From assembly GCF_900155435.1 (NCBI RefSeq), contig NZ_LT700212.1, positions 2,336,058 through 2,378,640 of the forward strand: DNA of 42,583 nucleotides. The letters run 5' to 3'. Positions 25,983 to 33,330 of this stretch are shown one piece after another. This stretch comes from Actinomyces provencensis. Lineage in GTDB: Bacteria; Actinomycetota; Actinomycetes; Actinomycetales; Actinomycetaceae. Each line of letters starts with the position of its first letter. Positions within the stretch are counted from its first letter, which is position 1. The position numbers were made by a program, and so were the translations under genes. The notes under the pieces were generated by a model. It was not told the origin of the DNA and searched no databases. It saw only the letters and a list, made by a program, of their open reading frames with translations.

Positions 25983-27429
25983 CGGGAACCTCCTCGAAGG
26001 TGAATGTGGTGGACAGGACAGCGGCGACGCGAAGGGAGTCGGTCTGCCAGGACACGGACTCCGGTTGGTCGCGGACCACGCCGTGACGCGCACCCGTGAT
26101 GCACAGGCCGACCACGGAGGCCAGCCCCTGGGTGGCCGGATGACGTGCCAGGACCTCACCGACCGTGCTCGCACCGCGGGCACCGACGGTCTCCGCCACC
26201 CAGCCCTGGACCTCGGCGATGTCGATCTCGGACTCGCGCACCCTGCGGCGCAGGTCCTCCCAGTCGACGCTGTCGACGGTGTGGCTGATGACCTCTTCGG
26301 GGGCCTGGACCTCGGAGGGCACGTGGAGTGCCAGGCGTCCCACGGAGCGCAGTTCCGGACTGGTCAACTCCAACTGCCACTGCATGCGGTCGAGGAGTCG
26401 CAGGACCCGCGCGGCCTCAATGCCGGTGCGCTGCGCCGAACGCAGTCGGTCGGCGAGCTCCCGGAAGGCCTCGAACTGACGGGACTGGACGAACTCGCGC
26501 AGGGAACGCGAGAAGGACCCCATGGAATGGGCGACGTCGAGGGACTCGTGCTGGAGATTGACCATGTAGTCACGGAGGAAGGCCAAGGTCTGGGGGTCCA
26601 CCGTTGCGGCGAAGTCGCGCGACGCGATGTCCTCGACGGCCTCCGTGAACCGCGCGTCCGCCTCGGGGTCCATGACCATCGCGTGGAAGGCATCGAAGGA
26701 ACGGCCCTCCGGGCTGTCGTGGATGCGGTCCACGCCCAGGAAGACGTCGTCGAGCACCGCTCCCTGGGGCGCGTCGTCCTCGATGATGTCGTGGCGCAGC
26801 TGCCGGTTGAGCGAGTCCATCGAGTCCCTCACACGGGCGAAATCCGCTGGCACGTCCCGGGCCTGCTGGGCGAGGTCGAGCAGCCGGGCGGCGGCGACCT
26901 CGGGGTCCGCCGGGGCGAAGTGTCCGCGTCGGGTCTCCTCGATGGCGGCGTCGAGGCGGTCGCGCTCGGCCTCCAGGGTCGAGACGCGTGAGGTGATGGA
27001 CTCGTCCGTGTCCGTGGCCAGCCGCACCAACTCGTTGCTGATCATGGACAGGCGTGATTCGGTGGCAGCCGGCCGGGGTTCGGAGAGTCGCTCCAGGATG
27101 CGGATCGCCTCGTGCCCGGCAGCGGACATCTCGAAGACCTCGCCGCGACCGCTGGCTGCGGGGTGTCGAGAGAGGAAGCCGGCGCGCAGCCAGTCGGCGC
27201 AGTAGGCCTGGGCGGAGCGCGGCAGGTCGAAGCCGTGCCGCCGCAGCTCATCGAGATCGGCATCGACCAGGTCGTACAGCTCCGCGGAGGGGACGGAACG
27301 CTCGACCCCACCCAGGTGTTCCGAGAGCTCCGCAGCGATGACCGCCATGGTGTCCTGGCGCATGAGCGAGATGACGGGGGAGTCCTCGCGCAGGCGGCGC
27401 AGCGCGAGCGCCTTCGTCACTGCCGACAT
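25969..27429 (-). CDS. jetA: Wadjet JetA (DUF3375), kleisin-like subunit
   Basis: 486 residues, the first gene of the jetABCD operon. It matches DUF3375: the N-terminal winged-helix region (LREDSPVISLMR, then CADWLRAGFLSR), the ESITSRVSTLEAERDRLDAAI coiled segment broken up by Pro-rich turns, and the C-terminal HTVDSVDWEDLRRRVRESEI block. By analogy with MukF it acts as the kleisin that closes the SMC ring. The length is normal for the family. The ATG at 27429 has AAGGGGAG 5 nt upstream; upstream in-frame sequence is not family-like. It is divergent from the ECF transporter gene across 575 bp. Confidence 0.93.
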   Translation of the reverse strand: MSAVTKALALRRLREDSPVISLMRQDTMAVIAAELSEHLGGVERSVPSAELYDLVDADLDELRRHGFDLPRSAQAYCADWLRAGFLSRHPAASGRGEVFEMSAAGHEAIRILERLSEPRPAATESRLSMISNELVRLATDTDESITSRVSTLEAERDRLDAAIEETRRGHFAPADPEVAAARLLDLAQQARDVPADFARVRDSMDSLNRQLRHDIIEDDAPQGAVLDDVFLGVDRIHDSPEGRSFDAFHAMVMDPEADARFTEAVEDIASRDFAATVDPQTLAFLRDYMVNLQHESLDVAHSMGSFSRSLREFVQSRQFEAFRELADRLRSAQRTGIEAARVLRLLDRMQWQLELTSPELRSVGRLALHVPSEVQAPEEVISHTVDSVDWEDLRRRVRESEIDIAEVQGWVAETVGARGASTVGEVLARHPATQGLASVVGLCITGARHGVVRDQPESVSWQTDSLRVAAVLSTTFTFEEVPDEWT

Positions 27430-28004
27430 CCGTCTCCCCTTCCATTTCTCCTCCGGTGTCCGAGTGCTCCCACCGGTCCGGTCTCCCGGGGGATGCACGC
27501 CCCCTGGGTCCCTCCGGGTCCTGCGCATGCGGGACGACAACGGAATCCTGAGTGCATGACGGTCGGAGAACGCCGCGCCTTCGAGTCCGGTCACCACTGT
27601 ATGGGTCCCCGGGTGCACCTGGGTCGGCGCCGGGGCCCGGGTCCCGGGTCCCGGGTCCCGGGGGGAGCCCCGCCCGGATCGTCTCCTGGGTGTGGGTGCG
27701 CGGAGATGGTGGGGGCGGGTGTGCGGAAATGGACCCCCGGGCTTCGTGGTCAGAGCGCACTCCTGTCACCCCGGCCCCACCACGACCGGGGCTGAGGACT
27801 CCGGGGCCCGGTGGCGCTGGGGTGGTCCGGGGCCGTTCGACGACCCGACGGCCCGACGGCCGGGCGGGTAACCGGGCAGGCGGGCCGACGAGTCCACGGG
27901 CAGCTGCACGGACAGGTTGCCGGACGCGTTGCCGGACACGTCCCGGGGTGTCACCACGCGCTGCGCAAGTGCCCCGTCCAGGAATCCACGGCAGACTTGT
28001 GACC
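27430..28004. other. Divergent region between jetA and the ECF transporter
   Basis: 575 bp. It holds four tandem CCCGGGT units (27636-27663), a pair of TTGCCGGACRCG repeats near 27916-27938, and a weak minus-strand TACAGT (27596-27601) that could be a -10 for jetABCD. No gene is supported. Confidence 0.45.
27636..27663. repeat. CCCGGGT tandem repeat, four copies
   Basis: Three exact CCCGGGT units plus a fourth ending in G. Each unit contains the palindrome CCCGGG. It lies in the presumed jetABCD upstream region. Confidence 0.85.
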
Positions 28005-30377
28005 ATGAGGAAACCGCGACCGACCCGGGCCGAGGAGGTGACAGGCACCACCGACGCCATGCAGAACAGCACGAGCACCAGCACCAGCACCAGCACCAGC
28101 ACCAGCACCAGCACCAGCACCAGCGTCGCCCCACGTCGGGGTCCCCTGACCCCGGTGGAACTCGCGACCTGTGGGATCCTCTCGGGCCTGGCTGTCGTCC
28201 TCGGCCTCCTCGCGGCCGTCATGCCCTTCTTCAACATGCTCTTCCAGGTCCTCGCCGCAGTGCCTGTGGCGATGGTGGCCGTGCGTCTGCGCACGCGCGC
28301 CTCGGTCGCGACCGTCGCCACCACACTGCTGGTCTCCCTGGCGCTCGGGGGACTCCACACCGCGTTGGTCGTCGGCCAGTCCGCGATCTTCGGTGCCGTC
28401 GTGGGCATCCTGTACCGCCGCGGGACGCGCCGCGCCGGGGTGCTGGCAGTGGGAGTGCTCCTCGGCGCGGTGATCGGCGCGTTCACGGACCTGTTCCTGT
28501 GGGTCCTGGCCGATCTGCGCGACCTCATGCTGGAGTCCATCCGCGTCTCCGCGACGGGCTACCTGCAGCTACTGGGCCGCTGGGAGGTGCTGGCGCCCGC
28601 AAGTGACGGAGCCATCCGGCTGCTGGAGGTCGTCCTGGGCTGGTGGTGGCTGTGGATCCCCCTCTCCGCCCTCGTCGGTGTCGCCGTCACCGTGCTCCTG
28701 GCCCACTGGATCATCGGAGTCGTCCTCTCCCGCCTGCAATTGGGCGATGACTGGGACCCGCTGCGCCCCGCCCTCGCCCGGTCCGTCGCCACTGAGGCGA
28801 CCGCTGGCCCCACCGCTCCCGATCCGCTCCCCACCCGTCTGCGCGACGTCCGCTTCCGTTACCCCGGCTCGGGCGAGGATGCGCTGGCCGGCATCGACCT
28901 GGACATCGACGAGGGCGAGTTCGTCGTCGTCGCCGGTCCGAACGGCTCGGGCAAGTCGACCCTGGCCCTGGTCCTGTCGGGGGCCGAACCGACCTCCGGT
29001 ACGGTGACCCGTCCGGGTCCTCTCGGACTCGGCCTTCCCGGCGGGGTGGCCCTGCTCGCCCAGCGCTCCGAACTCCAGATGCTCGGGGAGACCGTCGCCG
29101 AGGACGTCGTGTGGGGAATGCCCGTGCAGGAGCAGGACGACGTGGACGTGGAGGGTCTCCTGGACCAGGTCGGGTTGTCGGGCCTGGGGGACACGCCCAC
29201 ACGCAACCTCTCCGGAGGCCAACTCCAGCGCCTCGCCCTGGCAGGGGTGCTCGCACGCCACCCCCGCCTGATCATCTCCGACGAGTCCACCGCCATGATC
29301 GACGCAGCCGGGCGTCGGGAACTGATCAGCCTCCTCGCCGCCCTGCCGGGACGGGGCACCACGGTCGTCCACATCACCCACGACCCGACCGAAGCGTGTG
29401 GCGCGGACCGGCTGGTGCGCCTGGACTCCGGACACATCACCTTCGACGGCCCCCCGTGCGCGGATCCGGCGGGATGGGTCCCGCCGCAGCGTGCGGGCGA
29501 CCGGCCCGGCCCGGACACTGCCGCCGTCGACCCCGACCCGGCCAGCACGACAGGGCAGTCCGACCCGGACCCGACGACACCCGGGACGGGACCGACCACC
29601 GCGTCGCCCTCGTCCGCCCCCGGGAGTCCGCTGGCACCGACGGACTCCGGTCGCACTCCGGGCTCGCCCTCGTCCGCCCCCGCGACCCCCTCGCCGCAGT
29701 GGATCCCGGAGCCCTGGGAGCGCGTCGAGCGCCTCTGGGCGGATCGCGTCTCGCACGTCTACGACGTCGGCACCCCGTGGGCCACGCCCGTCATCAACGA
29801 GGTGTCACTGATCCTCTCCCAGGGCGAGGGAGTGCTCGTGACCGGGGACAACGGTTCCGGAAAGACGACACTGTCGCGCATCCTCACCGGTCTCATGGCG
29901 CCCACCTGGGGACGCTGCACCCTGGACGGTGAGCCCATGACGACCAAGGTGGGGGAGGTGGCGCTGTCCATGCAGTACGCGCGCCTGCAACTGCAGCGCC
30001 CCTCCGTGCGCTCCGACATCCTCGCGGCGGCCCGGGCTCCCCATGACCTGCCCGCGGCAGACGGTGACCGTCTCGTCGAGGAGGCACTCGACGAGGTCGG
30101 TCTCGGTGCCGGGATCGCCGGGCGCGGCATCGATCAGCTCTCCGGTGGCCAGATGCGGCGCGTCGCGCTCGCCGGGCTCCTCGCCTCGCAGCCGAAGGTC
30201 CTCATACTCGACGAGCCCTTGGCGGGGCTCGACCCAGACTCCCGCGCCCAGGTGGTGGCGACCCTGGAGTCCCGGCGCCGACGCGGCCTGGGGGTACTCG
30301 TGATCTCCCATGACGTGGAGGGCCTCGGCGCCCTGTGCCAGCGTGAGATGCACCTCGAGGCGGGGGTCCTGACATGA
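28005..30377 (+). CDS. ECF transporter: S component fused to two ATPase domains
   Basis: A 790-residue fusion. The N-terminal substrate-binding S component has about six membrane helices (residues about 45-245, starting LTPVELATCGILSGLAVVL). Two ABC domains follow. The first has Walker A GPNGSGKST, signature LSGGQLQRL and Walker B RLIISDEST. After a Pro/Ser/Asp-rich linker the second has GDNGSGKTT, LSGGQMRRV and VLILDEPLAGLD. With EcfT next door it makes a complete energy-coupling-factor importer, probably for a vitamin or similar micronutrient; the substrate is not identifiable. ATGs at 28005 and 28059 are possible starts. The N-terminus carries a Ser-Thr repeat from 8 hexanucleotide copies. 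Confidence 0.88.
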   Translation: MRKPRPTRAEEVTGTTDAMQNSTSTSTSTSTSTSTSTSTSVAPRRGPLTPVELATCGILSGLAVVLGLLAAVMPFFNMLFQVLAAVPVAMVAVRLRTRASVATVATTLLVSLALGGLHTALVVGQSAIFGAVVGILYRRGTRRAGVLAVGVLLGAVIGAFTDLFLWVLADLRDLMLESIRVSATGYLQLLGRWEVLAPASDGAIRLLEVVLGWWWLWIPLSALVGVAVTVLLAHWIIGVVLSRLQLGDDWDPLRPALARSVATEATAGPTAPDPLPTRLRDVRFRYPGSGEDALAGIDLDIDEGEFVVVAGPNGSGKSTLALVLSGAEPTSGTVTRPGPLGLGLPGGVALLAQRSELQMLGETVAEDVVWGMPVQEQDDVDVEGLLDQVGLSGLGDTPTRNLSGGQLQRLALAGVLARHPRLIISDESTAMIDAAGRRELISLLAALPGRGTTVVHITHDPTEACGADRLVRLDSGHITFDGPPCADPAGWVPPQRAGDRPGPDTAAVDPDPASTTGQSDPDPTTPGTGPTTASPSSAPGSPLAPTDSGRTPGSPSSAPATPSPQWIPEPWERVERLWADRVSHVYDVGTPWATPVINEVSLILSQGEGVLVTGDNGSGKTTLSRILTGLMAPTWGRCTLDGEPMTTKVGEVALSMQYARLQLQRPSVRSDILAAARAPHDLPAADGDRLVEEALDEVGLGAGIAGRGIDQLSGGQMRRVALAGLLASQPKVLILDEPLAGLDPDSRAQVVATLESRRRRGLGVLVISHDVEGLGALCQREMHLEAGVLT
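28074..28121. repeat. Hexanucleotide tandem repeat AGCACC, 8 exact copies
   Basis: 48 bp coding for (Ser-Thr)n at the N-terminus of the ECF fusion protein, between the possible starts and the first membrane helix. Confidence 0.95.
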
Positions 30378-31288
30378 GGGATCCTGGCATGAGTGCTCCG
30401 GATATGAAGGGTCCGGGTGGGGAAGGTCCGGGCGTGGACCAACACCGGACGGGCACGGCCGACACCCGCGCACGGATCCGTGCCCTGGCCACTGGCCGGG
30501 GACGTCCCCGACGCCCCTCAGGCGGGGTCCTGCCGCGCACCCTGCCGTGGGAGTCCGCGATGACACGCATGTGGCCGGGGACCAAGATCATCTGCCTGAC
30601 GGTCCTCACCAGCGCCCTGCTGCTGCGCCCGATGTGGTCCACCCTGGCCGCGGTCTCAGTCCTCCTCCTCGCGGGCTCCGTGGCGGCCCGTGTCCCCCTG
30701 CAGGCACTGCCCCGTCTGCCCCTGTGGTTCTGGAGCGGGATCGGGGGCGCCATGATCGGGGCCACGCTGGGGGGCGGACTGTGGATCTTCGTCCGCTCAC
30801 TGGTGGTCGCCGCCCTCGTCGTGTGGGGGTCCATGCTCCTGATCTGGTCCACTGCCCCCGACCGGCTCACCCCCGCCTTCCGCAGCCTGATGACGCCGAT
30901 GCGCTGGCTGCGCCTCCCCGTCGACGAGTGGTCCGCCTCGATGGGACTGGCACTGCGTGGGATCCCCTCCCTGCGTGACGAGGCCGCCGCCGTCACGGAC
31001 ACCGCGCGCCTGCGCTCGGGCGGCAAGCCACCCGACGGGTTCAAGGAAGGGTTGCGCCTGATGGTCGACATCATCACGGCCTCCCTCTCGGCATCCTCCC
31101 GGCGGGCCTCGGACACGGGTCGGGCCATGACCCTGCGCGGCGGGGTGCCCCCGGTGCCACGGGAGCGCGTCCGCCTCGGTTGGCGCGACGGGATCGCGCT
31201 GGTCCTCACGGGGGCGGCCGCCGGACTGGTGGTGGCCGTGGCGGTGGGGGCGATCCCCGATCCGTTCCAGGTCCTCGGTCCCTCCTGA
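30374..31288 (+). CDS. ecfT: ECF transporter transmembrane component EcfT
   Basis: 304 residues. After a Gly/Pro/Arg-rich N-terminus of about 60 residues come membrane helices (TKIICLTVLTSALLL, then VSVLLLAGSVAARV and IGGAMIGATLGGGLWIF). The coupling motifs expected in EcfT appear near residue 240 as RRASDTGRAMTLRGG. EcfT binds the two ATPases through such Arg-Gly helices and carries the S component. ATG at 30374 overlaps the upstream stop by 4 nt (ATGA), so it is translationally coupled to the fused S-A-A gene. An internal ATG at about 30560 is possible. Confidence 0.87.
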   Translation: MRDPGMSAPDMKGPGGEGPGVDQHRTGTADTRARIRALATGRGRPRRPSGGVLPRTLPWESAMTRMWPGTKIICLTVLTSALLLRPMWSTLAAVSVLLLAGSVAARVPLQALPRLPLWFWSGIGGAMIGATLGGGLWIFVRSLVVAALVVWGSMLLIWSTAPDRLTPAFRSLMTPMRWLRLPVDEWSASMGLALRGIPSLRDEAAAVTDTARLRSGGKPPDGFKEGLRLMVDIITASLSASSRRASDTGRAMTLRGGVPPVPRERVRLGWRDGIALVLTGAAAGLVVAVAVGAIPDPFQVLGPS

Positions 31289-31312
31289 GGGGCCCGCTCC
31301 CCTGCGACCGGC

Positions 31313-31365
31313 CGACGAGGGCGGCCACAGGTCCCCGTTCCGCCTCCCGGCAGACGAGGGCGGCC
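31313..31365. repeat. GACGAGGGCGGCC, two units 39 bp apart
   Basis: Units are at 31314-31326 and 31353-31365. The same core with the same 39-bp period occurs in reverse orientation at 42512-42581. Confidence 0.8.
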
Positions 31366-31372
31366 GTACCCG

Positions 31373-31495
31373 CACGTGCACCGCCGGCACCGGCACCCGT
31401 ACGCGCACCAGTACCTGCAGCCGCACCCAGAACCAGACCCACACCCGCATCTGCACCCGTACCTGCACCGGCACCCGCAGCCGCACCCGCGCCGA
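31373..31495. repeat. Degenerate hexameric array (ACCCGC-like)
   Basis: About 20 diverged hexamers such as ACCGGC, ACCCGT, ACCTGC, AGCCGC and ACCCAC in one register. It looks like a decayed microsatellite. Confidence 0.65.
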
Positions 31496-31498
31496 GTG

Positions 31499-31554
31499 GT
31501 GGACTTCTCACCGAACGGTGGGGGTATATGGCCACCTCTCGGTGAGAAGTCCAC
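31499..31554. repeat. Long inverted repeat (16-bp perfect arms plus inner 5-bp stem)
   Basis: GTGGACTTCTCACCGA (31499-31514) pairs with TCGGTGAGAAGTCCAC (31539-31554). Inside, GGTGG and CCACC pair around GGGTATATGG. A second, shifted inverted pair CGAACGGTGG / CCACCGTTCG overlaps it, which implies a 19-bp repeat unit. Confidence 0.92.
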
Positions 31555-31558
31555 CGTT

Positions 31559-31690
31559 CGACAACACGCGCCCTCCCGAAGCGCCCCGCGACGCACTCCG
31601 CGCCACAGCCGGACCCACCCGACCGACGACACGCGCCCTCCCGGGGCACCTCGCGGTGCACTCCACGCCACGGCTGGACTCCCGGCCGAA
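31559..31690. repeat. 65-bp imperfect tandem repeat, two copies
   Basis: CGACAACACGCGCCCTCCCG (31559) and CGACGACACGCGCCCTCCCG (31624) begin two roughly 80% identical copies. Both go on to a GCACTCC then GCCAC block. Confidence 0.7.
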
Positions 31691-31788
31691 CGGCGCACAC
31701 GGCAGTCCGGGCGCAGGCCCATGGGGTTCCGGGATCCCACACGGTCCCGACCTCCGGACGCTCCCGTCCCACGCCACAGCTCCCCGGT

Positions 31789-31818
31789 TTGACGTGGGAT
31801 GCACCCGCCTCGTATTGT
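31789..31818 (+). promoter_or_regulatory. Promoter of tRNA-Leu
   Basis: TTGACG (31789-31794) and TATTGT (31813-31818) are separated by 18 bp. The -10 ends 10 bp before the mature tRNA. It is the best consensus promoter in the window. Confidence 0.75.
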
Positions 31819-31828
31819 TTCTGAGCGC

Positions 31829-31915
31829 GCGCGAGTGGCGGAACAGGCAGACGCGCACGGTTCAGGTCCGTGTTCCAGAAATGGAGTGGGGGTTCAACTC
31901 CCCCCTCGCGCACCA
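31829..31915 (+). tRNA. tRNA-Leu (anticodon CAG)
   Basis: The acceptor stem GCGCGAG pairs perfectly with CTCGCGC, followed by discriminator A and an encoded CCA (31913-31915). The anticodon loop TTCAGGT has CAG at 31863-31865 between CACGG and CCGTG. The T-arm is GGGGG-TTCAACT-CCCCC. The long variable arm is a class II feature typical of tRNA-Leu. It reads CUG codons, the main Leu codon in this GC-rich genome. Confidence 0.97.
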
Positions 31916-31921
31916 GTGGAG

Positions 31922-31962
31922 TGAGGAGCTCCGAGGCCCCAGGGTCTCGGAGCTTCTCCTCA
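31922..31962 (+). terminator. Terminator hairpin after tRNA-Leu
   Basis: TGAGGAG-CTCCGAG pairs with CTCGGAG and, after a CTT bulge, CTCCTCA, giving 14 bp around a 10-nt loop. A short TT follows. Confidence 0.65.
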
Positions 31963-32039
31963 TTCCGGCCCGGGCGCACCGTTCCGGTCCGGAACACGTC
32001 GCAGTGCCGGACCTGCACGGCAGGGACGGACCCCCCGAC

Positions 32040-32045
32040 TAGACT
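32040..32045 (+). promoter_or_regulatory. Candidate -10 (TAGACT) of the fhaA-pknB operon
   Basis: TAGACT precedes fhaA by about 77 bp. It follows the tRNA terminator, so it is the likely start of the operon. No clear -35 is seen. Confidence 0.4.
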
Positions 32046-32121
32046 GACACGTGCGGGCTCGGCCCGCACCACGTCCCGGGCTTCCCGGGTGGACCCCGGG
32101 CACCTCGGGGAAGGAGGCAGG

Positions 32122-32832
32122 ATGGGCATCTTCGACCGCTTCGAGAATGCTGTCGAGAAGGGCGTCAACAACGCGTTCTCGAGGGTCTTCAAGTCGGGAC
32201 TCAAGCCTGTGGACATCAACACGGCGATCCGGCGCGCGATGGACGACAACGTGCGCGAGCTCTCCGCCGACAGGTTCGTGGCCCCCAACCACTTCGTCGT
32301 GAGGATCTCCCCGGCCGATCTGACCGGCCTCGGCGAGGAGCTCACGGTCCTCGCCGACGAGCTCCAGCAGGAAGCCACGCAGTACGCCGAGGACCAGAGC
32401 TACGCGCTGCTGGGCCCCGTCACCGTCGAGTTCGAGGCCTCCGAGGACGAGGCCTCCGGCCAGCTCGACGTCCAGGCCTCCACGCGTCGCGGTGCTGCGG
32501 CGCCCGCCACCGCCGTCTCCGCCTCGCCCCAGCACCCCATCGTCGAGGTCGACGGTGAGAAGTGGCTGCTCACCGAGCCGGTCACGGTCATCGGACGCGG
32601 CTCCGAGGCCGACATCACCGTCCCCGACTCCGGTGTGTCCAGGCGACACCTGGAGCTGCGCGTGACCCCCACCGGGGTCATCGCGACTGATCTGGGCTCC
32701 ACCAACGGCACCTTCGTCGAGGGCCATCGCATTGACGCAGCCACGCTCGTCGACGGCAACCAGATCGTCATCGGGCGCACTCGCATCCTGTTCTGGACAC
32801 GTCCCGCATCCGATCACGAACAGGACCGGTGA
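32122..32832 (+). CDS. fhaA: FHA domain protein FhaA (DUF3662 plus FHA)
   Basis: 236 residues. The N-terminal DUF3662 domain (MGIFDRFENAVEKGVNNAFS to about 115) is followed by a short Ala-rich linker and a C-terminal FHA phosphothreonine-binding domain with GRGSEADITVPDSGVSRRHL and DLGSTNGTFVEG. In mycobacteria FhaA binds phosphorylated MviN/FtsQ-pathway partners and links PknB signalling to peptidoglycan synthesis. Here the linker is much shorter than in the roughly 527-residue mycobacterial protein. The start has AAGGAGG 5 nt upstream. It is the first gene of the operon; its stop overlaps the fhaB start (TGATG). Confidence 0.93.
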   Translation: MGIFDRFENAVEKGVNNAFSRVFKSGLKPVDINTAIRRAMDDNVRELSADRFVAPNHFVVRISPADLTGLGEELTVLADELQQEATQYAEDQSYALLGPVTVEFEASEDEASGQLDVQASTRRGAAAPATAVSASPQHPIVEVDGEKWLLTEPVTVIGRGSEADITVPDSGVSRRHLELRVTPTGVIATDLGSTNGTFVEGHRIDAATLVDGNQIVIGRTRILFWTRPASDHEQDR

Positions 32833-33329
32833 TGACCTCCGACCTCGCCTTCACCGTCTTCCGCATCGGATACCTGGCACTCCTGTGGGCCATGGTCTTC
32901 GGGGCCGTGGCGATCCTGCGCCGCGACATCTTCGGCACGGTCGTCACCCCGCGGGGGAAGGGCCGGCGACGGGCCGACAAGGAGCGCCGCAAGTCGCGCC
33001 GTGAACGTCGCAGCGAGGGAGCCGGACCCGCCGACACCACGCCCCACAACCTGCTCATCACCGGTGGCCCGCTGGTCGGCACGATGATGCCCCTGGGAAC
33101 CGCCCCGATCGTCATCGGACGTTCTCCCGCCTCCACGCTGGTCCTTGACGACGAGTACGCCTCCGCCCGCCACGCCAGGCTCTCCCCGCAGGGAGGCCAG
33201 TGGGTGATCGAGGACCTCGGGTCCCGCAACGGGACCTTCGTCGACGACGAGAGGATCACCGAGCCCCGCACCCTCCAGCCCGGCACCACCGTGCGCATCG
33301 GACAGACGACGCTCGAACTGGTGAGGTGA
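32832..33329 (+). CDS. fhaB: FHA domain membrane protein FhaB
   Basis: 165 residues. An N-terminal membrane helix (TVFRIGYLALLWAMVFGAVAI, broken only by the helix start) precedes a very basic RRRADKERRKSRRERR stretch and an FHA domain with VIGRSPASTLVLDDEYASARHARL and EDLGSRNGTFVDD. The order matches FhaB/FipA, a PknA/B substrate that works at the septum. The ATG at 32832 overlaps the fhaA stop by 1 nt. Its own stop is followed 1 nt later by pstP, so it is part of a tight operon. Confidence 0.92.
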   Translation: MTSDLAFTVFRIGYLALLWAMVFGAVAILRRDIFGTVVTPRGKGRRRADKERRKSRRERRSEGAGPADTTPHNLLITGGPLVGTMMPLGTAPIVIGRSPASTLVLDDEYASARHARLSPQGGQWVIEDLGSRNGTFVDDERITEPRTLQPGTTVRIGQTTLELVR

Positions 33330-33330
33330 C

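Larger units (their letters stand above)
31289..31828. other. Repeat-rich region upstream of tRNA-Leu
   Basis: 540 bp without a supported gene. In order it holds two GACGAGGGCGGCC units 39 bp apart, a degenerate hexameric array, a long inverted repeat and a 65-bp imperfect tandem repeat, then the tRNA promoter. Confidence 0.7.

Noticed and set aside
19971-27429. Housekeeping MukBEF or RecN/SbcC-type locus
   Set aside because: The four-gene order with DUF3375, DUF4194 and a DUF2220 Toprim nuclease is specific for Wadjet. MukBEF has no JetD.
31313-31365. Short CRISPR-like repeat/spacer pattern
   Set aside because: Only two 13-14-bp cores with about 25-bp gaps. This is below any known CRISPR repeat length, and no cas genes are present.
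31289-31828. Integrated phage or insertion sequence next to tRNA-Leu
   Set aside because: No integrase, transposase or duplicated tRNA 3' end was found; only short repeats are present.
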